A DNA stretch of 64,000 nucleotides, taken from Arthrobotrys musiformis. Taxonomy: Eukaryota > Ascomycota > Orbiliomycetes > Orbiliales > Orbiliaceae. Numbering within the stretch: position 1 is the first letter of the stretch; every line of letters starts with the position of its first letter. The position numbers and the translations under genes were made by a program. This document shows positions 54,518-64,000 of this stretch, in pieces. The stretch covers positions 3,906,001 through 3,970,000 of the forward strand of contig JAVHJL010000003.1 of NCBI GenBank assembly GCA_036971715.1, read 5' to 3'. A model generated the notes under the pieces. That model was given only the letters and a program-made list of their open reading frames with translations. It made no database searches and was not told the DNA's origin.

Positions 54518-56361
54518 CACTAACTATACTGGTATTTATTTACGAAATAATTTTCGACGGGAAAGCCAGCGTGCGGGTAACCAAACGGCTCTAGGGGCCA
54601 AAGGACGATGCGGCGGTGCTGAGAAGAGGCAGGAGCAGGTATGTACCTAGGTAAATCAGAGAATTTCACAAAAAGAAGTCTCGCTAGACGTACGTACGCA
54701 CGAGTACCCGAGTAAAGAGATCGATTAATCGATGCCTTTCCTATCCAACCGAGTCAAGACACCAGACCGAACTTTGTAGTCGTAATTCGGTATGCAGTAT
54801 TGGCCAGAAAATCCTCGATATAGCTATAGCTAAAATAACGACATGACGATACGATGTTCAGGGAACGAACGCTAAAAGATTCGCAGATAAAAGCCCGCTT
54901 TTAAATTTGGGACCGGTGAGGGTTATAAGCTTTTGCTAGCGCAAAACTCATTATCACCACTCCAAGCTTCAAGGCTTTTGCTTTTTCACCCTTAAGTCTG
55001 AATGGCTCAGGTAAGTCATCAACATCCTCCGCCTTAATAATAACAGTAGTTAGCATCAGCCGAAGCCAATTCCACAACTTTTAATCATCCAAACCGGAAT
55101 ACCATTTTCGAACTGAAAGATTATTCGCATGTTCATATTGTGCCATATCCCAGAACATTTGAGACCGGGAAAAAAGCGCCTCCCATATTTTAAAACCTTA
55201 CAATCAATACAAACCTCGAAGATCATTGAAGATCCCTTGTAGAATAAAGATTCAGCACTCAATCTTCGCTAGCATTGGGGCAGGAAGGCTCGAATGCTGA
55301 CGACTGAAGTCGCAACCCTGTACTCAAAAATGAATATATCTCGTTATTTATAGTAAAAAGATTAGATCGACAACCATACACCCAAGTAGGTGTAGTTGAA
55401 AGGTTTACCGCAATATCCTATATAAGTTTAGTGACAAATTTGAAATCCTTTTCTGGGCGAAGAAGGAGCGACCGCAAGCCGTGGTATGGAGTTTCGCTGA
55501 AAGAAGGGCAAAGGCCGAATAGTTTAGGTAATATCCTTTATCTCCTCACAGCCGGTAGTGGTATCTAGGCTGTTGGCAGCAAAACCTACAATACATGGGC
55601 ATGGTAGGATATTGCCCCACGCCTTGTGATTTCTTGACCCTTTTTCTATATTTGTTGGGCTCTCAGTCTTCTTGTATAATAAAAACGGGGCTAACTAAGT
55701 TTGGATATGGCTAAGGCGATATGTCGATAGTGCGGAGAGTTCGTTTGGAAGAAGGCGCATAACCACGGGGATATATATACATATATATCCACTGCCAGAG
55801 CGCTCCTATATAGATGTAAACATTACTATTACTATCCCTCGTACGCTCGTTTGAGGAAACCCAAAACCTTACTATTAGAAAGTGCAAGAATTTAATCAGG
55901 ACTCGACTTACCGATGCATAAAGCAGGGTATATGTTTCTTCGAGGTTTCCAACTTTAGGATGCAAACCTACAAGTCTTTCACAGCCTTTTATTTAGTTTT
56001 TTAGAGTGTAAGATATTTATTTTAAGACATACTAGCCTTTAGTTGCATAGACGAGAAAACAGAACACAAAAAGATTTAGCTATCGTACGGGGTCAAAAAC
56101 AACAATTCGCCCGTCCGCATCGAGCTAAGGGCATTTCGATACACATATATGGTCTCGCGATGCACATGCACAACTTGAACTTAAAGGAAATGAAACAAGG
56201 GTATATATGCGTAAAGCCCCCAGAACCCTATCTAAGTTAATCTAATGTTGTATGGTATATCGTAACTAGTTGGGTGGTGTTGTGCCCTGCCCGGTCGGCG
56301 AGAGATCTACCACCCCGCGTGGCCGCAGATCCTAAGTATTCGAAACAAGGAAATAGATTGC
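54518..56361. other. Gene-poor stretch
   Basis: 1.8 kb, AT-rich. A frame of 68 codons on the minus strand at 55056-55262 holds a CxxC (EVCIDCKV) but has no partner exon. A TATATATACATATATAT stretch lies near 55775. No gene supported. Confidence 0.4.
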
Positions 56362-57261
56362 CTAGCAGTTTCCATCGCGGACATAGACAGCGTATCCATC
56401 AGTATCGATCCAATGACCATCGACGTAGTTGCCGAAAAAGGTAAAGGCAGGGTCCGTGCAATCCTCTCTGATCCTTTTAGCGGCAGCACCGATTCTTTCA
56501 CATGGGACGTCGGCGGGGCGGTCTCTCTGCAAGTTTGTAATAATGGCGTCAATGTTAGAGGCTCGACAAGTATAATCGCGGGGGCGAAAGAATAATGCAC
56601 TTACGTTACTGCACAAAAATATGGCTGATCCGTAAGAACAGCTGACACGAGAACAGTCTGAAGCAGGTGCGCTACATCTATTCGTTGGGAACCAGGTTAG
56701 ATTCATGGCTGAATTCATGAAAGACGTATGGAGTTTGATTTGGTGGGATAGACTCACATTCTAGACCCAAGGCCCTCGAGGTGTCTCACGCCTTCATCAA
56801 TACGATGCGCAAGAGCGCCCTTACCCCCAATATTAACACATTTGGGGGCACCACGCCAATAACGAGACTCAAGGGCCTGGTTTCACGAAATTCAAGTCAG
56901 TACAAATTGTGACTATTGGGCGCGTTGAGACTAGAGCATCAAAATTTTTTTAAAGAATTTAGCTGACCTTGCCCGGACCCTGCTGCCGTTCCCATTCAGG
57001 GTTCATTTCGCCCATTTTTTCAATGACTTCCTACAAACTTATATATTAACGTTTATCCTAGTAGCTCGTAGTTACCAGCTCTGGGGAGTATACTTCAACT
57101 GTGCCATCGAAATCCATATTAGGGCCACCTGGAACAACAGGGCCTTTAACATGCATTGAACCCTCGGAGCCCAAAGGCATTGAAATCGAAGGCGTCGGAA
57201 TGGCGAGAGTCGGGGTGAGAAGGGAGATAAAACCCAAGTAGATGGTAGTAGAGAACTTCAT
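56362..57261 (-). CDS. Five-exon small secreted cysteine-rich protein
   Basis: Five exons: 57076-57261, 56968-57030, 56758-56876, 56605-56677 and 56362-56526; introns of 45, 91, 80 and 78 bp, all GT..AG, all phases agree; 201 residues. It begins with a signal peptide (YLGFISLLTPTLAIPTP). Exon 2 reads EVIEKMGEMNPEWERQQG. The mature part then has APKCVNIGG, ICSAPASDCSRVSCSYGSAIFLCSN, DVPCERIGAAAKRI, REDCTD and a C-terminal VYVRDGNC. The eight-cysteine arrangement, with SxxFLCSN in the middle and a final aromatic-x-V-x-x-G-x-C, is the type found in small secreted proteins of fungi that may act as effectors. Target unknown. It is one of the few intact genes of this gene-poor part. Confidence 0.82.
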
Positions 57262-58398
57262 TTTATAGCTTGTTAAATTTTAAAGGCTTAAAAGCGAGGT
57301 TTAATAGTGCTTATCTTGCACAGGAATGATACGTATATTGGAAAATGTTGATTCGAAGGTGTATAGATTTTAATGGACGGTACTTTCGATGTTGAATTGT
57401 ATAATGAGAGTGAGGTTGATGGAAGAGGGGCAGTTAGCACTTTTTATAGAAGATTTTTTATCTGTAGCTTTGGTTCGATGGCTTTATGTGTGTGTTAATT
57501 CTGCTTGCATCCGACCGATCGCGATCTTATCCATTACTTGTACCTTGGTGTATCACTGTCTCACCTTTATTTAGGATACAAGTGCCAATATATTAATATC
57601 TAAGCCATGCAGTGACTGTTATGATATCATGGATCTATGTGCACACTACTGCTAAATCAAATTGTATCTAAGTCACTGTGCAGTAAGTTCCGTATTGTAG
57701 CCGGAGGAACTGCTGAACCTACGAGACCAACTCAACCTTAAGAAATTCTACGCTTTGGGCCATGGGGCTGTGAGGCAAGCGATTTAGGCTACTGGGCGCT
57801 CATAGGGCTGACATGACAGAGAATTCTGGCAAATGAGGCCCCGGAGCGCCTGCGCGGTTTAGTGCCCAGATCTGGCGTCTTGACTGCGCTTGAATCAGTA
57901 GGCTGAATTCGCATGGACGGCCACAGGGTATTAATATCTACGCACTAGCTTGATACAATTATATCCCCATCAATCAATCAGAACCCGTCACTTGGCTTGG
58001 CTATTATCTCATACTCCTATTGATGAATATTGCTACCAGTACTGGCCAGTATATTATATGTTTGTTGCTTTACAACGTACGGGTACGGTGCATTATTATA
58101 GGCTATTTTCATTTTTCAAAAAGGCCGTAGATTGCTATAGCCCTATATACGTGGTTAATTGAACGTCAACGGTATTTCCACCGAAGGGTATCCGTATTTC
58201 GACTAAGGACCTGGTACTACAAAATTAACCTGCAATTGCATCTTGAGGGCTATTTTTGCAGCTGTCAACTCAAGCCGGGCGCCATGACGCCAAGCTATCC
58301 TTGGGTCAGCAGTGTTGATTGTTACTGCGCGGCACAGCACAAAATACCACCATTGACGGAGCGATGAGTGCGGCAGAGACAAAACGACTCTAGTATAA
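57262..58398. other. Gene-poor stretch
   Basis: Promoter of the small secreted protein plus about 1 kb with no supported gene. Confidence 0.4.
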
Positions 58399-58842
58399 AG
58401 CCGTTGCGATGTATGGGAGGCGCTCAAAGAGCCTTACAACGTGAGAAAATCGTGGATCAAGCTTGGAAATCCAGTGCAACTGGGAAGGCAATTGTCATGT
58501 CTCAAGATATTTGGTTACGGCAGTGCACGCTTCTTTTGGACCTTAACCTACGGTGGCGGCTCTCACGATCGCAACATAGGTATTCTATCACCATTCGAGT
58601 TCAAATCTTACGAGTCAGACTTAATCGTTGGGGCCGGCCTTGGGATCGTATATATAGCTGCCGCGATGAAAAATACCGGTATCAACAGCATGATGTTCGC
58701 TAACGAAGCTATAATTATCCCAGCAGTCCCCCCACCGGTCTTGGTATGTGTCATCGTGGTAAATATTTTCTGGATCGATCTCGGGCCTTTCTTTTACCCA
58801 GAATTACCCTGGTTGCGCGGCATAATTGTAGGGACTTTCTGA
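58399..58842 (+). CDS. Membrane protein fragment, start not defined
   Basis: The frame is open from 58399 (just after a TAA) to the stop at 58842 and reads like a real membrane protein: DVWEALKEPYNVRKSWIKLG, RFFWTLTYGGGSHD, ILSPFEFKSYESDLIVGAGL, then hydrophobic segments LGIVYIAAAM and PPPVLVCVIVVNIFWIDLGPF, ending LRGIIVGTF. No in-frame ATG precedes the conserved-looking part, and no upstream exon could be placed with confidence; an ATG at 58363 lies in another frame 36 bp before. The 5' end is therefore either a missed exon or lost. About 140 residues and at least two membrane spans. Family unknown. Confidence 0.45.
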   Translation, partial: SRCDVWEALKEPYNVRKSWIKLGNPVQLGRQLSCLKIFGYGSARFFWTLTYGGGSHDRNIGILSPFEFKSYESDLIVGAGLGIVYIAAAMKNTGINSMMFANEAIIIPAVPPPVLVCVIVVNIFWIDLGPFFYPELPWLRGIIVGTF

Positions 58843-59698
58843 CCTACCTGGTGTATATTTCGCCTGGGGTTTTCGGCTCAACGTGCAGGGCGTATCGTAT
58901 TAAATTTGGCCCGTCCTCTGACCAGCGATGCGTCGGTCACATTGTAAGAATGAAATTGGCTACTAATAGATTAAAGGTGTTGATATGCTAGGCCGCTCCC
59001 GCCTGAGAGAGCTTGAGGGCCAGGCTAGACTTATCGCAGTATGTACGTATGGCGATGTACGCGTTGGTGTCGGTCTCAGAGGTACATATATATATAACGA
59101 GACTGGAAGGACGCAGTTTCGAAACCTCAGGCCCCCTGCTTGCTAGTCTCACTCTTATACTTCATACAGGTGAATAAACTTGGCTATAGATGGCTTGAAA
59201 CTAGTTATGGTCCGTGTAATTACTGATATATCGTTTTAAACCTTTTATATTTGGTCTTCGTTTAATATGATTCGTGCCTAACTAGGACATACAAACAGTA
59301 GATAATTAGTATTGCGCTTGGTGTCACGGCGGCATAGCGCGCCCGACACCAGCGCACGTAGCATGGCAATCAAAGGCCCAGGCATCGCGGGTTGCTAACG
59401 GGGACGAGACAATACTGTTAGTATCGATATTGTAAACTTTAGTAAGTCTTTGTCTCTTAAAGTAGGCACAGCACAGTGGACCCTAAGTGGTGCATTTGCG
59501 TCGGGACTCAATTCCAGTCGCACGCCATCCTAGATATAGAAACCCCATTATAACCGACCCATAACCCTTAGCGTAGCTTGCCACCCTCAGGGCCCTCTAT
59601 AATTATTGAACCATATAGTTTTTTCATCCTAAATCGGCGCGTTGCGGTCGTGGTTGAAAAATACATATAATGGGCGGAAGCAAAATACAAGCAGGCCC
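58843..59698. other. Gene-poor stretch
   Basis: No gene seen; short TA repeats near 59086. Confidence 0.4.
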
Positions 59699-61002
59699 TT
59701 AAGAGCCGGTTATCATCCTGTACCGTTGGTCGTCGGTGGTGAGGGTTCGGTCTCGGATGCAAGCCGCAAAAAGATTGCGAGAATTCAACATTTTGCAGTT
59801 ATGGCCTGGGACTACCACGTCCAACGTTTCGTATTTAATGCGATTCATAGCTTCTTCAAGCTTTGCGGCCGAAAACTCCCACTCTTCATGTCCCCCAGAA
59901 AATAAACCGCCATCGAGCCCATTTTTCTGGATGGAGAGCAGAAGAGACCCATACGCTAAACTCCGGCAGGTATTGCGGGCACATCCACCTTTATTTGCAT
60001 CGGACCCGAAAACGACTATTAGGCAAGCCAAGGAATTGTATAGATGGCCGATTCTATTTTGTCGCAAGGCTAAAATTCGGGCTGCCTACGGTTAATAGAG
60101 ACTCCCGGAGTAATTGGATAGCTGAAGCCTACCAAGTATCTTAGATGGCCAATGAGCCGTTGGAACGGGCTTGCTGTAGCCATCGCGAGTCACCGCCCCA
60201 TTGGTAACAACAGAACACTCATTCCCCAAGAGTTCTACAAGGTCGTCGACCAAGTTTGTGGTGCCAAAGGCGTCTGAAATCGCGAGCCAGTTTTCATGGC
60301 CCGGCAGCAATGCTTTGCTTTCATGCTTCTGAAGCCATATGTGGCTCCACGATCGAAGCGCTGCTTTCCATGAGAACTCTCTACAGACTTTCGCAAGCTT
60401 CTTCAAGGTGTTGAAGTCGACTTCAAACAACGAGTCGTCAGCTTTGAATGGATTATGCGAAGTATTGTCTCAAACTCCTGTGAGGGGCCATTGAGAGTTA
60501 ACGGAATAATATAAAGAGCCCGATTTTTCCTGCTAGTACGAGGACCGCCCTCAATGGTTGTCTGGTACCGGTGTTGGACGACTGTATGTTTTAGCTTTCC
60601 AAAGGCTGGCGAAGACGCACAAAGGACATCTTTACAAATGAGATATTTGAACTTTCGATTTTGATGGGTATATTTTGCGACTAAGACACAATCGTAGTCA
60701 TCGACTATAGTAATCCCAACAGAGTCAATGTTGAAAAGCTCGGCCGATTGATCATTCTGTTGGCTCTTGGTAACTAGCTCCGTGTGTTGCCGGGTCATTC
60801 CGTCGGACGTAGACATCCCTAGAGCTGCAAAAAGTGGACAGCCCGCAATCGCTGCATCAACTTCTGACTGAGGGGGGGTCCTCGACGGGAGATTTGACCA
60901 ATTTTCAGGTAGACAGTCAGCTCCGGGAGTGGAACCTACGATTCCTGAGCCGCTGGAAAGATCTGACGGAGTAGTTTCAGCCTGGGAGCTGGAGCGTTCC
61001 AT
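59699..61002 (-). pseudogene. BTB/POZ-domain protein gene with a single frame break (BTB-1)
   Basis: Exon 1 60133-61002, 51-bp intron (GTAGGC..GGCAG, branch TATTAAC), exon 2 59699-60081. Start is the ATG at 61002. A disordered N-terminus of about 90 residues is followed by a BTB fold: GITIVDDYDCVLVAKY, KYLICKDVLCASSPAF, ALYIIPLTLNG, FETILRIIHSK, then after a one-base loss at about 60441-60445 SLFEVDFNTLKKLAKVC and RSWSHIWLQ. No intron can explain that shift. The remainder holds CRSLAYGSLLLSI and VVPGHNCKMLNSR, both matched in the BTB gene at the right edge. With the shift allowed for, the length is about 417 residues. BTB proteins of this type are often Cullin-3 adaptors. Whether the break is real or a sequencing error cannot be told from here. 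Confidence 0.65.
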
Positions 61003-62939
61003 ATTTTGATGTTCTACGTTTCGGGTGGATTGGAGCTACCTCTTCAGATATATTGTCCGGCGCGGCGTGGATAGCGAGATGTAGTCGCTGGTATGAGGTT
61101 GATGCAAATTTCGAACCCCTCGATGAGGTCGGACGGGGCTAGTACTTATACGAGAGTACGCTAGATCTGGCTAGAAAGGTCGGTTGATCAACTGAGGCGC
61201 CCGGGCCAACATATATTACCAATCACAAAATGGAATAATATGGCCCCGGCAAATCCCGATATATATTGTGGGAAATGAATTTCTTGTGGAAGTATTGTAC
61301 AATTGTGTGAGGTTCTTGCAAAAGAGTCAAAAAGAACGACGTACGTGCACGCGATTATCGTGCAGCTCAGTGTATATATACACGACAGACTGTGGCAGTG
61401 GACTTCAGGCAACATTTAATCGACCGGGCGTTCTTCCCCTAGTCTGCCATATACACAGCCAATGGGAGGAGCCGGCGGTGGCAACGCGAAAATTGCAACA
61501 TATTGGAATGGGCCAGAAAGGATGATCTTTCGGAGATTCTAGGATCAAGAGAGCAACCGTTGAAAATACCCACGGTCTCCATGTCCCATGATCATCATGT
61601 AGCCTTGGTGAGACACTTCCAAAAATCGAAAGCCAACTAAAACGACTACCTTGTAAACCTGCGAGTGATACTTCTCCAACGCGTCAACGTTAACTTTGAT
61701 ACGGCCCGACGCCGAACTCAAGCGCTCGTGTTGTATTTGCGAAGATCTTGTGTTGCGAAGCTATGGTGTTATACGTATATACGAGACCTCAGATACTTAA
61801 GTATATATCGATATATATATGACGGAGGTTTGTCTCTACTATTAAAAGCCCCGAGTCCGGGCGATAAGGATTTGGTCGAGCAGCTGGCGGGTGAGGGTGC
61901 TGACCCAGAGTTTGGCGAGAATATCGCCAGGCTTTTAGTAGAGAAGGCACCAACCAGGAGGCTGAGAATTATTATGGTCAGACAGTCACATCAATGGCCG
62001 AGCCCGAGCGCGGCTCTCTTGAAACAACGATGGCTAATGGTTAGATGAATATTATCAGCTAATTATTGTTTACTCAGGGTCCTAGTATGGAAAAGAGGCA
62101 GGAATAATATCTTAAGGCTTTACAAATCACGTACCAGCCTCGAATCCAGACTTGACTCGTAAATCCAGGCGCTCATCACCTACACCGTTGAAAATTATAT
62201 ATTTTTGCATGTTCTAACGTTAGTCTGGCGATGTGGGGCCCCTCCACCGAGTACCTAGATTCGGGGCTAGCGGGGCCCCCCAACACTCTCTTCATTTCCA
62301 CAACGCATGCATACACCCTCCTTCAGTTATATATTCGAAATTACGAGCCCTTTAGTTTCGCTAGTCTAATATAGTCTTGTACTTAGACTACACGGGTTCA
62401 AGTCTAACTTTATTAGATTTCAAAAAATACCCAGCGAACTCTCTCGCAATTTTACTACCATGGCCCTGAAATACTACCATATAGATATTCCTCTGTTATA
62501 AGCGGTTAAATCGTCACAAATACCTAAGTATTTATCCAACGGGAGTTCCAGATAATATAAAACGTCCTCCCTACGCCACTTATAGTGGGCGACGACCGTA
62601 ATTAACATGCATGGACATGAAATCAAATAAAGATTGACCCGTGGAATAAAACATAAATGCAATTTCATGTGAACCCAAACTGGAGCGACATAGCCTGTAT
62701 GTTGCCTCATTACCAGAATTCATCAACAAAAAGATACTAAACTGTACAGGAGTATAGACTAAAATCCGGGCCATTCCATATACCTTGGCCTCTTGAAAGT
62801 AATTTCATTATAGAATAAGATCCTCCGCCGCACCTTTAACCCCATCCACCTGTGGGCTGAAAAGCTCCACCGATAGCTTTCCCGTTTAGAGTCCATCTTG
62901 GAGGCGGATTACCTTTCCTAGAGCAGGGCTAGAATTATC
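61003..62939. other. Gene-poor stretch between the two BTB genes
   Basis: 1.9 kb, AT-rich. A + strand frame at 61665-62048 contains GEGADPEFGENIARLLVEKA, which looks like a worn ankyrin-type repeat, but it has no start context or other repeats. Nothing else seen. Confidence 0.4.
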
Positions 62940-64000
62940 TCAATCGGATAGCGAGACTAAACGAGCGCTTTGAGGCAGGCCCACAGCGGTGTAGTTGCCT
63001 ACTTCTCCCCTATGCCTGGCGATTGACGCACCAAGAATTCTCCTTATACCGGCTTCATCCGTTGTATCACTGCCTACAATAGAACTCAGAAAGCCGGACC
63101 TAATGGCCTGGAGGGTGCAGCTATGCCCTGGAACAACAGTTTCAAGTGTATCGAAAGTGACCCTACAGAGCGCGTCTTCAAGTTGCTGTACCGATCCCTC
63201 CCAGCCTAACACAGAAGTTTGCCATCTTAACAAGGACTGATCCCAGTTCTGTAGAGATTGCTCCCAGTCTCGTAGAGATTCCTCCCCGGGTTGGCGCTGT
63301 GAGCACTTTCCAAGTTCTAGATTAGTCTCGAGGCCAGACGCAAGTTCTAGATCAATTTGTGCGATACTCCGCAAAAAGCTTCCGTATGCCAAACATTGGC
63401 AAATTGTGGACTCACAGACCTGAGCGTTTGGGGAAAGGGCGGGTGTTCTCTCTACGCAATGGTAGGCTAACGTCGAGCGCAGCAGACGTAAACTCGAGAT
63501 CAAGTGAATGACTCTCACCACTCGCAGCCTCCCTATTTGATCTGTAGGTTCCATTAGATGACGTTAGCGAGCGTTTTAATAGGAAAATAGTCCTTTGTAA
63601 AAGTCTTTCTGCAGATTTGGCCTCGAGGTACTTACTACGGTGCACCTCCGGCCAGAGCGTTGTTTCCAAAGATTCTTCATGACGGCCATCTGAGCTTTTT
63701 CTTCGCATTATGTGATCTTCCATCGCATAACAATCTCTTCCTAGACGCGCCACCAATGCTTCTACTTGGCTGTTCCTGTTCAAGACATTTGCGATATATA
63801 GCCAATTTTCATTCCCTCGTTCCAATGCACGCGGTTCCAAATTATCTAGCCATATTGGGTTCCAAGCTTCAAGAGCCCCCTGCAATTGATACTTTTCCGC
63901 AAGTACAGTGATTTGAGCAAATGTCCGGACGCTGATTTCTCGGATATCTGAAGCTGGGTTGAAATGCAGAATGGAGAATATAATTCGGAATGCCTCGGAG
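62940..64000 (-). CDS. BTB/POZ-domain protein (BTB-2), partial at right edge
   Basis: Exons 63636->64000 and 62940-63541, with a 94-bp intron (donor GTAAGT, acceptor CTACAG; phase agrees, junction VHRNQIGRL). The edge cuts off the start and most of the BTB fold; what is visible begins SEAFRIIFSILHFNP and ITVLAEKYQLQGALEAW, the end of a BTB domain and the helical region after it. Homologous to BTB-1: HIWL/PIWL, HENWLAI/NENWLYI, CLAYGSFLRSI/SLAYGSLLLSI and VVPGHSCTLQAIR/VVPGHNCKMLNSR. Between these last two blocks this copy carries a five-unit seven-residue repeat with a tryptophan in each of the first four units. It ends RLVSLSD. Same strand as BTB-1, about 1.9 kb apart, so an old tandem duplication is likely. 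Confidence 0.8.
63174..63278 (-). repeat. 21-bp tandem repeat coding tryptophan heptads
   Basis: Five 21-base units inside BTB-2, coding SLRDWEQ, SLQNWDQ, SLLRWQT, SVLGWEG, SVQQLED. The first two units are the most alike at DNA level (both start TCTCTAC). The pattern places Trp and Leu/Val on one side of a helix. BTB-1 has only a single unit-like piece here (EEWEFSAAKLEEA). Confidence 0.85.

Noticed and set aside
61665..62048. + strand frame with an ankyrin-like GADPEFGENIARLLVEKA piece
   Set aside because: One unit only, no credible start, rest of the frame is low-quality sequence; at most a fragment.
1..64000. CRISPR arrays, insertion sequences, complete transposons, rRNA genes
   Set aside because: None seen; no direct-repeat/spacer pattern, terminal repeats with transposase, or rRNA-like sequence found by eye.

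Overview
This window is nuclear DNA of a filamentous ascomycete. The coding strands are broken by many short introns (mostly 45-95 bp, GT..AG, often with a CTAAC-like branch site). The genes include a fungal assimilatory nitrate reductase, Zn2Cys6 and C2H2 regulators, a CENP-L/Fta1-type kinetochore protein and an Hst3/Hst4-type sirtuin. A mix of F-box proteins, BTB proteins, secreted orphans and a secreted kelch protein makes me suspect the Orbiliomycetes (nematode-trapping fungi and relatives), but that is only an inference from gene content. I rebuilt introns by hand; where both exon frames and both splice sites agree I treat the model as solid.

Layout. 1-1829 (-): nitrate reductase, cut by the left edge. 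3.7-4.5 kb: secreted orphan A. 6.1-7.5 kb: type I membrane protein with a 15-bp minisatellite. 8.0-15.4 kb: a compact sugar-use cluster, consisting of an MFS sugar transporter (-) divergent from a GH78 alpha-L-rhamnosidase (+), which converges on a Zn2Cys6 factor (-); the divergent promoter holds a perfect palindrome made of two CreA-type sites. 15.9-22.8 kb: secreted orphan C, two F-box genes, a secreted propeptide-like protein and CENP-L. 23.1-26.1 kb: five-exon kelch/transmembrane protein. 27.9-38.4 kb: F-box gene, a four-exon orphan, the sirtuin, another F-box gene and secreted orphan B. 41.0-48.5 kb: a small secreted protein, an intron-containing tRNA-Glu, a frame-broken secreted acidic protein, a two-exon gene I assembled, a C2H2 zinc-finger gene and a Thr-rich secreted protein.

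48.5-64 kb is different: gene-poor, AT-rich and with several damaged genes. It holds a five-exon small secreted cysteine-rich protein, a membrane protein, a membrane-protein fragment, and two related BTB genes. One BTB gene is frameshifted; the other carries a five-unit tryptophan heptad repeat and runs off the right edge.

The best candidates for undescribed biology are (i) the dispersed secreted family A/B/C with its L-Y-x-F ... [LI]-H-C signature, (ii) the BTB pair with the expanded W-heptad, (iii) the putative rhamnose locus with an apparently intracellular rhamnosidase and a palindromic CreA pair, and (iv) the repeated occurrence of single-base reading-frame breaks, all in the same direction, in lineage-specific genes.
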